Source: Albidovulum sp. (GTDB lineage Bacteria; Pseudomonadota; Alphaproteobacteria; Rhodobacterales; Rhodobacteraceae). Taken from it: a DNA stretch of 33,923 nucleotides. The notes under the pieces were generated by a model that had not been told where the DNA came from, searched no databases, and worked only from the letters and a program-made list of their open reading frames with translations. The stretch lies in assembly GCA_030837785.1 (NCBI GenBank), contig JAUQYA010000131.1, forward strand, positions 1 to 33,923, written 5' to 3'. The position numbers and the translations under genes are program-made. Below are positions 7,924 through 14,641 of the stretch, piece after piece. How positions within the stretch are numbered: the stretch's first letter is position 1; each line of letters begins with the position of its first letter.

Positions 7924-8739
7924 GTGGAATTCGGCCGCAGTGCCGACGATCTGCCGGTCGCCCGGGTGGGCGATACGGCTTTCGCCACGGCCCCGACCGG
8001 AGACGGAGGTCACTACCTCACCACCGGCTGGCGCTTGTCTCGACCGCTCGCCGAATGGACGCGATCCGACTTCTACGGCCATTGCGGGCTGGTTGTCGAC
8101 GAAGCGGCATTTCGGGTGCTGGTGCAGGACAATGCCGAGCATCAGCGCGAAGCGGCCGCATTGCGCCGGGAGGAATTGATCGTCCAGGCAAATACGCCCT
8201 GGGGTCCGTCGCAGGGCGCCACGCGCTATGCCGAGGGGGTGCTTTTCCATTCCACCGCCGGACACGGCGGCTTCCAGCTCTCGCCGGATCGCAACCGCAG
8301 GGTCCATCCCGCGCTGCGCAATTCCTCCGGGTGGTATGAAGAGGATGCCGAATGGGCTTCCGTCGCCCAGGCTTGGCCCGATTTCTTCACCAGCCGGGAG
8401 CGGCGGCAGGCCGATGAAACCATCATGAACCACTGGCCCGAGGCCTGGGAGGCGATCCATGGCCGTATGCTCAAACCCGGAGACTCCCGCGAACGGGATC
8501 GGCAGATTTTCGAGCGAGATCATGCCGGAGACTGGATCGTGATCGCGGCAATTCGCTCCGATCAGCGCGCGGGTTTCACCGAGGTGATTGCGACCCGCGG
8601 CGGACAACGTGATGAACGGACAGCCCGACGGCGCTTCCTGGTACCATCGGTAGACTACCGTTTTGGTCCCTTCGGCTTCGTCATCGACGAGGCTCAGTAC
8701 CCTGCCTATGATGGGCCGTCGAGCTTCGTGGGGTGGTGA
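7924..8739 (+). CDS. DUF7007 protein, possibly lacking its extreme N-terminus
   Basis: From VEFGRSADDLPVARVGDTAF to the stop this reads as one continuous protein of the DUF7007 type, found mainly on plasmids and integrative elements of alphaproteobacteria, often near antirestriction genes. Recognisable blocks are TPWGPSQGATRYAEGVLFH, STAGHGGFQLSPDRN, SGWYEEDAEWA, and near the end GPFGFVIDEAQYPAYDGPSS. Function is unknown. The frame stays open back to GTG 7681, but that stretch overlaps the antisense DUF6880 fragment and looks non-coding, so GTG 7924 is given as the minimal start. It has no ribosome binding site, so the original start was probably lost at the junction and translation is uncertain. 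Confidence 0.6.
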   Translation: MEFGRSADDLPVARVGDTAFATAPTGDGGHYLTTGWRLSRPLAEWTRSDFYGHCGLVVDEAAFRVLVQDNAEHQREAAALRREELIVQANTPWGPSQGATRYAEGVLFHSTAGHGGFQLSPDRNRRVHPALRNSSGWYEEDAEWASVAQAWPDFFTSRERRQADETIMNHWPEAWEAIHGRMLKPGDSRERDRQIFERDHAGDWIVIAAIRSDQRAGFTEVIATRGGQRDERTARRRFLVPSVDYRFGPFGFVIDEAQYPAYDGPSSFVGW

Positions 8740-8810
8740 AATCAAAAGGGCAAGGCTTGAAATCTGCCCCGGACCGGTGTCCGTGGATCGCTTCCGAAAA
8801 GGAGACCATC

Positions 8811-8972
8811 GTGCCCAACCTTCCTGCCAACACACACGACGCTGATACGCATACGGTCCTGCAGCCAGTCGACCACGATGGTTTCTTTGCTGCCCTCGAT
8901 ATGCCACCCGCGCCAAATGCTGCTCTGAAGGCAGCCTTTCGCCGGCATCGCGGGACCATCACCTCCAGGTAA
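8811..8972 (+). pseudogene. Short ORF with DUF1778-like antitoxin C-terminus
   Basis: GTG at 8811 has a strong AAAAGGAG seven bases upstream and opens a 53-residue frame. The end, FFAALDMPPAPNAALKAAF then RRHRGTITSR, resembles the C-terminal toxin-wrapping tail of DUF1778 (TacA/AtaR-type) antitoxins. The ribbon-helix-helix DNA-binding half expected before it is absent. The first 20 residues resemble nothing I recognise. The simplest reading is a fusion of another gene's start to the tail of a deleted antitoxin. No GNAT toxin, the usual partner, follows. It could still be a real small protein; confidence in the family is low. Confidence 0.35.
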
Positions 8973-9069
8973 GGGCTCGTTTCGGACTTGCGCGCTGCGA
9001 CACCAGGCCCCCCTTGCCCGAGGAATATCTCGTGAAACTCGCGGCCGGACAGATTCGATGACGACCGTG

Positions 9070-9459
9070 TCAGGCTTCCTGCACGCTCACATTGCCTGCC
9101 GCGTGCGCGGCCTTGACGAACCTCCTGTCGAAGCTTGCGAAACCGTCGCAGTGCGAGGATTTCCCGAGATGAAGAGCATCGGCAAAATCCATGCCCTGCT
9201 CCGCCCGGTCCAGCGCTTCCGCAACGATCCCGGCATCTTCGATGGTCACGGTCGGTAGGCCGCCGAAGGCCCTGAGTGCCTTTGCGACCTCTGCAGGCTT
9301 GTAGCCATAGGCACTGCGCAGCACCCATTCGGCCTCGATCGCGACGGTCGCGGGGATGAAGACCGGCTGACCGTTGACCAAAGCCTGCGCGCGCGGCGAT
9401 TGCTCGGGATGGTCGCCGGTCAGGTAGCGGACGACGATATTCGTATCAATCGCGATCAT
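9070..9459 (-). CDS. vapC: VapC-like PIN-domain toxin (ribonuclease)
   Basis: A 129-residue PIN-domain protein, the usual length for VapC toxins, which cut tRNA or rRNA when freed from their antitoxin. The acidic metal-binding residues are all visible: D5 in IAIDTN, E42 in AIEAEW, D94 in DFADALHL and D111 in SFDRRF. The start at 9459 begins with the canonical MIAIDTN; it overlaps the 3' end of the upstream antitoxin gene by 14 bases, so the pair is translationally coupled. The gene looks intact, unlike the second toxin-antitoxin locus 350 bases upstream of it. Identity of the RNA target cannot be inferred. Confidence 0.93.
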   Translation of the reverse strand: MIAIDTNIVVRYLTGDHPEQSPRAQALVNGQPVFIPATVAIEAEWVLRSAYGYKPAEVAKALRAFGGLPTVTIEDAGIVAEALDRAEQGMDFADALHLGKSSHCDGFASFDRRFVKAAHAAGNVSVQEA

Positions 9460-9721
9460 GACGCCGCCTGGCTTCCGCCAGCACGGCGGCGTCCATGTCT
9501 TCGACCGATTTCGGATCGCCCCTGTGGGGCAGCAGGGCGAACACATCGGCCGGCCGGGTAGGGGCGAAGGCCGGAGCCCGTTTCAGCATGACGCCATCTG
9601 CCGTTTCCTCGACGATCAGCCGCGTGCCCGCCTCCCATTTCCGCCGCTGCCGAATGGCCTTCGGCAGGATCACCTGACCTTTGGTCGAGACGGTGGTGAT
9701 TGCGGATTCGGACCGGGGCAT
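9446..9721 (-). CDS. vapB: AbrB/MazE-type antitoxin of the VapC pair
   Basis: A 91-residue antitoxin. The N-terminal swapped-hairpin DNA-binding domain is seen in TTVSTKGQVILPKAIRQRRK (residues 9-28) and GTRLIVEETADGVMLKR (32-48). The C-terminal acidic and helical tail (about 56-91) is expected to bind and block the toxin. ATG at 9721 is chosen because GGAG lies eight bases upstream; an ATG six bases earlier is too close to that site. On the coding strand a CTTAC direct repeat (CTTACcgtcgtCTTAC, within 9730-9755) precedes the gene and may be part of an autoregulatory operator, as is usual for these systems (inference). Confidence 0.92.
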   Translation of the reverse strand: MPRSESAITTVSTKGQVILPKAIRQRRKWEAGTRLIVEETADGVMLKRAPAFAPTRPADVFALLPHRGDPKSVEDMDAAVLAEARRRHDRD

Positions 9722-9804
9722 GACCATCGCTCCAATGTAAGACGACGGTAAGATATGGCTCCTGTCCTCAACTTTCAAGGGTACCGGAGGGCGCCGCAGC
9801 CTGG

Positions 9805-10136
9805 TCACCGCCCCCAATCGCGCCGTTCGGTTCCTGCCGTCATCCAATCCTGGCCGCCGATGGCCACCAGCGTGACGTGGATTTCTTCCCGGTCCATGTC
9901 CGCGCGGAAGACGATGGTCAGGCGGTGCCCGTGTCCGCCATGACGAACCAGCCAACCCTGAAGCGGCCCGTGCAGCCGCGCGCCCGATTGCGGGTTGGCC
10001 GTAATGTCCCGAGCTGCGCATCGATCTCATCGAGCCGCCGTGCGCCAGCCGCGAAATCGCTCTGGGTCACGTCGACGATATGGTCCACCAGGGCGATGAT
10101 GTCCCGGCTGACCAGCGGGTGGCGGATCAGGCGCAT
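9805..10136 (-). pseudogene. RelE/ParE-superfamily toxin, frameshifted
   Basis: The frame starting at ATG 10136 encodes MRLIRHPLVSRDIIALVDHI and continues as a ParE-like toxin to about residue 44. It then continues in another frame as ITANPQSGARLHGPLQGWLV, RHGGHGHRLTIVFRADM and ends AGTERRDWGR at TGA 9805-9807. The shift lies in TCCCGAG at about 10007-10013, where one base is missing relative to a continuous gene. Without it the product would be about 110 residues, normal for the family. The start codon overlaps the stop of the upstream antitoxin (TGATG), the usual coupled arrangement. Toxin activity should be lost because the core beta-sheet is broken. Confidence 0.75.
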
Positions 10137-10427
10137 CAGCTGGAAACGCCACCCGACCTTGCGCGCGATGCCAGGTGGGTGCGCGCGTCCAGTGTAAGGT
10201 TGTCGAGGTCTGCGACCGGCTCCCATTGGTCAAGTGGCAATGCCAGGCGACGCTGCGCCTCGGCCTCGAAGAGGGCGCGTTCCTTGTCCCGCCCGGCCTT
10301 GGCCCCGGGCCAGTTCGCCCGAGACGGCGGCGCTGACGTTCGGATACTCACCGCTCTCGACCAGCTCGCGCGCAAAATCGAAGGCGGTATTGGTGAAACT
10401 GACGCTTTACTTGCGCATGCCCATCAT
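10136..10427 (-). pseudogene. Antitoxin of the decayed toxin pair (CC2985-like), nonsense and frameshift
   Basis: ATG codons at 10427, 10424 and 10418 follow a good AAAGGA, but after MGMRK an in-frame TAA occurs at 10407-10409. Beyond it the frame reads VSFTNTAFDFARELVESGEY then PNVSAAVSGELAR, typical of ribbon-helix-helix ParD/CC2985-type antitoxins. A further shift lies in a GC run at about 10303-10310, where one extra base changes the frame before AKAGRDKERALFEAEAQRRL and LPLDQWEPV. The rest stays open to TGA 10136-10138, which overlaps the toxin start. Two independent lesions make a functional antitoxin unlikely. With the frameshifted toxin next to it, the whole module is dead. Confidence 0.7.
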
Positions 10428-10643
10428 CTGTCCTTTGCGGTAGTCTGTTGGGCTGCCATAGGGCGGGCGCATCGCAGTTTCAATCTGTCGTGCCGTTGCA
10501 GGTGATGTCCGTTGCGGAACCTGCCGGAATAATAGGGGGACAAATACAGACTGGCCCACACCTGCGCGGGCCTAGGCGGTGACAACTGCCATCATGTTTC
10601 CTATAAGTTGTTTTGCGTAGATCTTACCCAGAAGGGACAAGGC

Positions 10644-12092
10644 ATGTGCCAGACCTGCTTTGAGGCCATATCCGACACCGGGCAACTGCGTTTTTGTCAT
10701 TGTGGCAGCCCCGAAACACTGGCCGCCATGCGCAGGATCGAGGCGGATATCTCGCGCCGGCAGATGCTGGGCGGGATGGCGGCGGTGGTCGGCATGTTCG
10801 CGGGCTTCGGACTTGCCCCGCAGGAGGTGAAGGCACAGACGCCCGGCGCACCGCTTCTGCTGACCAACCTGCGCCTTTTCGATGGCACCACCCTGTCGTT
10901 GCGCGATGGCGTCGACCTGCTGATCGAGGGCGGGCGCATCTCCGCCCTGCCGGCCCGGGGCCAGGGTCCGGCCGAGGCCGAGCGGATCGACTGCGGCGGA
11001 CGCACCGTCATTCCCGGGCTGATCGACAGCCACTGGCACACGACGCTGGCCTCGGTCAGCCAGGTCGTCGCGATGACGCAGGACATCGGCTTCCTGCATC
11101 TGATGGCGGGGAAAGAGGCGGGCGCAACGCTTCAGCGCGGGTTCACCACGGTGCGCGACGTCGGCGGCCCGGCCTTCGGTCTCCAGGCCGCGGTGGATCG
11201 CGGCGTGGTCGCCGGCCCGCGCATCTTCCCGGCGGGGGCCATCATCAGCCAGACCTCGGGCCATGGCGATTTCCGCTTCCAGAACGCCCTGCCGACAATG
11301 CCTTCCGACCCGGCGGATTACGCCAGCGCCGCCGGCATGTCGGCGCTGGCCGATGGCGTGCCCGAGGTGCTGCGCCGCACGCGCGAGCAGCTGATGAAGG
11401 GTGCGAGCCAGATCAAGATCTCCGCCGGCGGCGGTGTAGCCTCGCAATACGACCCACTGGAATCCCTGCAATTCACCGAGGACGAGATGCGCGCGGCGGT
11501 GGATGCCGCCAGCGACTGGGGCACCTATGTCTGCGCCCATGTCTACACGTCAGCGGGGATTCAGCGCTGCATCCGGGCCGGGGTCAGATCCATCGAACAC
11601 GGGCAGCTGGCCGATGAGGATACCGTGCGGATGATGGCCGACAACGGCACCTGGTGGTCGATCCAGCCCTTCCTCGCCGATGAGGACGCCAACAAATACA
11701 CCGATCCCAAGGCCATCGCGGCACAGAAGATGGTGGCCGAGGGCACGATGCGCGCCTTCGAATGGGCCGACAAGCATCGGGTGAACTGGGCCTTCGGCAC
11801 CGACATTCTTTATGGCGGCGGAGAAAGCCAGGCGCGGCAGCTGACCAAACTGGCGCGGTTCATGTCACCGCTGGCGGCGCTGCATCGCGCCACCGGGGCG
11901 GCGGGCGAATTGCTGGCCCTTTCGGGCGCGCGCGCGCCCTATGACGGCCGGCTCGGGGTGATCGCCGAGGGCGCGCTGGCCGATCTGCTGGTGGTGGAGG
12001 GCGATGTCGAGGCCGGACTCGACTGGCTGGCCGATGCCGACAATCTGCGACTGATCATGAAAGGCGGCCGGATGTTCAGAAACAGCCTGTGA
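10644..12092 (+). CDS. Tat-exported metal-dependent amidohydrolase
   Basis: A 482-residue amidohydrolase-superfamily enzyme. Residues 1-22 hold a cysteine cluster (MCQTCF and CHCGSPE). A twin-arginine signal follows (SRRQMLGG at 37-44 plus a hydrophobic run), with likely cleavage after VKAQ near 65, so the mature enzyme is periplasmic. Metal and catalytic residues are complete: DSHWH (H130, H132), K258 in IKISAGGG, H299, H319 in SIEHG and D387 in FGTDIL. The family includes imidazolonepropionase- and prolidase-like enzymes that split cyclic amides or Xaa-Pro peptides; substrate is unknown. ATG 10644 with AAGGGACAAGG upstream is preferred over an in-frame TTG at 10608. The next gene follows after 11 bases, forming an operon with a barrel protein and an Ntn amidase. 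Confidence 0.88.
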   Translation: MCQTCFEAISDTGQLRFCHCGSPETLAAMRRIEADISRRQMLGGMAAVVGMFAGFGLAPQEVKAQTPGAPLLLTNLRLFDGTTLSLRDGVDLLIEGGRISALPARGQGPAEAERIDCGGRTVIPGLIDSHWHTTLASVSQVVAMTQDIGFLHLMAGKEAGATLQRGFTTVRDVGGPAFGLQAAVDRGVVAGPRIFPAGAIISQTSGHGDFRFQNALPTMPSDPADYASAAGMSALADGVPEVLRRTREQLMKGASQIKISAGGGVASQYDPLESLQFTEDEMRAAVDAASDWGTYVCAHVYTSAGIQRCIRAGVRSIEHGQLADEDTVRMMADNGTWWSIQPFLADEDANKYTDPKAIAAQKMVAEGTMRAFEWADKHRVNWAFGTDILYGGGESQARQLTKLARFMSPLAALHRATGAAGELLALSGARAPYDGRLGVIAEGALADLLVVEGDVEAGLDWLADADNLRLIMKGGRMFRNSL

Positions 12093-12103
12093 AGGAGAGC
12101 GAT

Positions 12104-12841
12104 ATGATCCGCAATCTGATGGCCGGGCTGGCGGTTGCCGTCATCGGCCCGCTTCCCGTTTCGGCCCAGGACTGGTCGGGCCAGGTCACGCCCTATGTCT
12201 GGGGCGCGGGGCTCGGCGGCGACATCACGCCCTTTTCCGGCGCGCCGACGCTGTCCTTCGACACGTCGCTGTCCGATGTGATGGAGCATCTGGACGGCGC
12301 CTTCTTTCTGTCGGGCTATGTCCGGCGCGACCGGCTGGTGATCATGGGCGATCTCAGCTGGTCCTCCAGTTCGGCGGATGGCCTCGTGCCGGTGCCCGGC
12401 GTCGGCCTCGCCCCGGCCAGCGGCAAGCTCAGGCAGAAGTCGCTGACCCTGCTGGCCGGCTGGCGGGCGGTCTCGGACGAGGGAATGACGCTGGATCTGC
12501 TGGGCGGCGCACGTGCCTGGAGCATCGAGAGCAGCGTCACCGTGGCCGGCGGCGCGATCCAGGCCTCGCCGGGCAAGGATTTCGTCGATCCGATCCTGGC
12601 GGCGCGGGCGAATATCGCGCTGGCCCCGCAATGGTCGGCCGTGCTTTACGCCGATGTCGGCGGTTTCGGGGTCGGCTCGGAAGGCACCAGCCAGATCCTT
12701 GCCACGGTCAATTACCAGGTGAACGATAGCCTCTGGATCTCGGCGGGCTATCGCCAGATCAATGTCGATTATCGCAGCGGCGGAACGGCGGTGGATGTGA
12801 CCATGGCCGGGCCGCTCTTCGGCGCCACCTGGCGCTTCTGA
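12104..12841 (+). CDS. Outer-membrane beta-barrel protein
   Basis: A 245-residue exported protein. A signal peptide (residues 1-21, ending VSAQ) is followed by alternating polar/hydrophobic strands rich in Gly, Ser, Trp and Tyr. The protein ends in LFGATWRF, with the terminal aromatic residue used by the BAM machinery for barrel insertion. No enzymatic motif is visible. ATG 12104 follows AAGGAGA, which lies directly on the stop codon of the preceding amidohydrolase gene; an earlier in-frame GTG lacks such a site. It sits between two exported amide-cleaving enzymes, so it might be a porin or an adaptor for their substrate or product (inference). Family assignment beyond barrel is not possible by eye. 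Confidence 0.8.
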   Translation: MIRNLMAGLAVAVIGPLPVSAQDWSGQVTPYVWGAGLGGDITPFSGAPTLSFDTSLSDVMEHLDGAFFLSGYVRRDRLVIMGDLSWSSSSADGLVPVPGVGLAPASGKLRQKSLTLLAGWRAVSDEGMTLDLLGGARAWSIESSVTVAGGAIQASPGKDFVDPILAARANIALAPQWSAVLYADVGGFGVGSEGTSQILATVNYQVNDSLWISAGYRQINVDYRSGGTAVDVTMAGPLFGATWRF

Positions 12842-12856
12842 GAAAGGACGGTTCCA

Positions 12857-13903
12857 ATGCTCCGCAGTCTTACCCTCACGCTCGCCCTTTCGCTTGCCGG
12901 CGCGCCGGTCGCCGAGGCTTGCACCCGCGTCATCTACAGCGGTCCCGAGGGGCGGGTTCTCACCGCCCGCACGATGGACTGGAGCCTGCCGATGGTCTCC
13001 AACCTCTGGGTCTTCCCGCGCGGCATGACCCGCAGCGGCGAGGCCGGGCCGCGCTCGCTGGAATGGACATCGAAATACGGCAGCCTGATCGTCTCGGGCT
13101 ATGACATCGCCACCGTGGACGGCATGAACGAGGCCGGGCTGGTGGCGAACATGCTCTGGATGGTCGATACGGAATACCCCGAAGACGACGGAACGACGCC
13201 GCAGATCTCGCTGTCGCTCTGGGCGCAGTATTTCATGGACAATTACGCCACCGTGGCCGAGGCGGTGGCCGATATGCGGGACAACCCCTTCCATGTGGTG
13301 TCCAGGGATCTGCCGATGCAGCCCGGGCGGCTGACCACGGTGCATCTGTCGCTCTCCGATTCCAGCGGCGACAGCGCGATCCTCGAATGGCTGGATGGCG
13401 AACTGGTGATCCATCACGGCCCCGAATACCGGGTGATGACCAACGATCCGCCCTATGATGAGCAGCTGGCGCTGGTGAGCTATTGGCAGGGCGTCAACCC
13501 GCGCGAGGTGCTGCCCGGCACCACCCGCGCGGCGGATCGTTTCGTGCGGGCCAGCACCTATATCGACATGGTAGTGCAGTCGGACGATCCGCGCATCGCT
13601 GCTGCTGCGGCCTTCAGCGTGATCCGCAATGCCTCGGTCCCCTACGGGATCGGCACGCCCGAAGCGCCGAACCTCGCCACCACGCGCTGGCGGGTGGCGG
13701 CGGATCAGAAGGACCGGCTGTTCTATGTCGAATCCGCCATTTCACCCAATGTGTTCTGGGTCGATCTGAAGCAGATGGACTTCGCGGAAGACAGCGGCGT
13801 ACGGATGCTGGACCTTGGGCTCGACATGACCAACCTGCACTCGGGCGAAGTGTCAGGCCAGTTTGCCGCGGCAGAGCCCTTCCGTTTCGAAGCTGCCGAA
13901 TAA
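12857..13903 (+). CDS. Exported linear-amide C-N hydrolase (choloylglycine hydrolase / penicillin V acylase family)
   Basis: A 348-residue N-terminal-nucleophile hydrolase. The signal peptide ends APVAEA and cleavage would expose Cys22 as the first residue, which is the catalytic nucleophile of this family. The expected partners follow: R24 in CTR, and R38 and D41 in ARTMDW. Further on are GMNEAGLVANML, a family-like strand and turn, and a later NDPPYDEQL carrying the conserved Asn region. Members hydrolyse bile-salt amides, penicillin V or N-acyl homoserine lactones; which one applies here cannot be told. Periplasmic location is inferred. It is the last intact gene of the operon, 15 bases after the barrel gene and with AGAAAGGA upstream. 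Confidence 0.9.
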   Translation: MLRSLTLTLALSLAGAPVAEACTRVIYSGPEGRVLTARTMDWSLPMVSNLWVFPRGMTRSGEAGPRSLEWTSKYGSLIVSGYDIATVDGMNEAGLVANMLWMVDTEYPEDDGTTPQISLSLWAQYFMDNYATVAEAVADMRDNPFHVVSRDLPMQPGRLTTVHLSLSDSSGDSAILEWLDGELVIHHGPEYRVMTNDPPYDEQLALVSYWQGVNPREVLPGTTRAADRFVRASTYIDMVVQSDDPRIAAAAAFSVIRNASVPYGIGTPEAPNLATTRWRVAADQKDRLFYVESAISPNVFWVDLKQMDFAEDSGVRMLDLGLDMTNLHSGEVSGQFAAAEPFRFEAAE

Positions 13904-13917
13904 AGGAGAAGAGAGAG

Positions 13918-13944
13918 ATGGGTCATCGGGAAACCCCGGAGTGA
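13918..13944 (+). other. Eight-codon ORF with strong ribosome binding site
   Basis: Directly after the amidase stop codon, AAAGGAGAAGAGAG precedes ATG GGT CAT and the frame stops after eight codons (MGHRETPE). This may be the start of a lost fourth operon gene. The following 100 bases hold no recognisable coding sequence. Confidence 0.35.
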
Positions 13945-14053
13945 GGGACAGGATCAGGCCCGGACGCCCTCTCTCGGGCACCCTCAGGTCTGATCTTTTC
14001 CAGCTCCCCTCTCCCTCTCGAACCGAAGCATCGTAGACGCTCGGGTTGATTTT

Positions 14054-14068
14054 GTTCCTTTTATGTTC
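14054..14068 (+). promoter_or_regulatory. LexA (SOS) box, GTTC-N7-GTTC
   Basis: GTTC at 14054-14057 and GTTC at 14065-14068 are separated by exactly seven bases (CTTTTAT). This is the direct-repeat LexA site of Rhodobacterales and other alphaproteobacteria. It lies about 36 bases before ATG 14104. A promoter-like pair, TTGATT at about 14046 and TACTTT 17 bases on, overlaps it, so LexA binding would block transcription until DNA damage. Confidence 0.75.
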
Positions 14069-14103
14069 TACTTTGAGAGCCGAGCCAGCAAGGGAGTTCC
14101 CCG

Positions 14104-14400
14104 ATGGACAACACCACGCATGCCCTGCCTGCGACGCCCAAACAGATCGCCTACGCGCGGTAGCTCGCCCTGCGCAATCAGACCCTCCTGCCCTGGGAGG
14201 TTCAGCAGGGCCCCCGGTCCCTGAGTGCCTGGATCGAGGCGCAGGCCGAGCTGAAGCCAGTATCCGACATGGACCGGCTGCCGACGCCCAAGCAGGTGGC
14301 CTTCGCGGAGAAACTCGCCCGGATCAAGCGCCGCGCCGTCCCGGACGAGTGCTTCCGCGACAGGGGGCTCATGTCGAAGTGGATCGACGGGAACAAGTAA
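14104..14400 (+). pseudogene. Small SOS-boxed protein with two KQ repeats, interrupted by an amber codon
   Basis: From ATG 14104 (CAAGGGAG upstream) the frame reads MDNTTHALPATPKQIAYAR, then TAG at 14161, then continues open for 78 codons to TAA. The readthrough product would be 98 residues with an internal repeat. LPATPKQIAYARxLA is followed by SLSAWIEAQ, and the second copy has LPTPKQVAFAEKLARIKR then DRGLMSKWIDGNK. The amber falls exactly where the second copy has Lys (AAG), so one A-to-T change explains it. This duplicated TPKQ..A..LA / DR..S.WID pattern is known to me from small hypothetical proteins of Rhodobacterales; function unknown. An internal ATG at 14269 could still give the second repeat alone. 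Classed as pseudogene unless amber readthrough occurs. Confidence 0.65.
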
Positions 14401-14422
14401 CGGGAAGCTTCCGAGAAGATGA

Positions 14423-14604
14423 TCAGGCAGACTTGATCGCTGCGTTGGCCCTGCGCGCGATGTCCGCGCAGCGGTCCATCAAGTCGCCAAAGGGCTCTGG
14501 TGTCGTTGCAAGCGGGCCGTCCTCGGCGATCCGGCGGTAATCGTCAGCGAGAACGTCGAGAGCATGACCGCTCGGGACCAATTCCAAATGCCCAAAGATC
14601 GCTG
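14423..14604 (-). pseudogene. C-terminal fragment, possibly AbiEii-type nucleotidyltransferase
   Basis: The minus strand encodes AIFGHLELVPSGHALDVLAD, then DYRRIAEDGPLATTPEPF, and ends DIARRANAAIKSA before TGA 14423-14425. The pattern (LVPSG, DY..M/I..DG, PF..L) resembles the C-terminal end of AbiEii/AbiGii nucleotidyltransferase toxins, which act in abortive infection with an AbiEi antitoxin. The homology is short and the call tentative. The fragment is cut at 14604/14605, exactly where an IS66 terminal repeat begins, so the element most likely inserted into this gene. Confidence 0.4.
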
Positions 14605-14622
14605 GTAAGCATCCGGGGTAGG
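14605..14622. repeat. IS66 terminal inverted repeat
   Basis: GTAAGCATCCGGGGTAGG reads inward into the element. It has the GTAAGC start usual for IS66 ends. No second copy is present in the window, because the opposite end has been lost. Confidence 0.65.
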
Positions 14623-14641
14623 TTGCGGACGGTGGCGGTGC

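Noticed and set aside
7861..8916. 351-codon minus-strand open frame opposite DUF7007
   Set aside because: It is antisense to a continuous family-like protein and has no recognisable domain; high-GC shadow frame.
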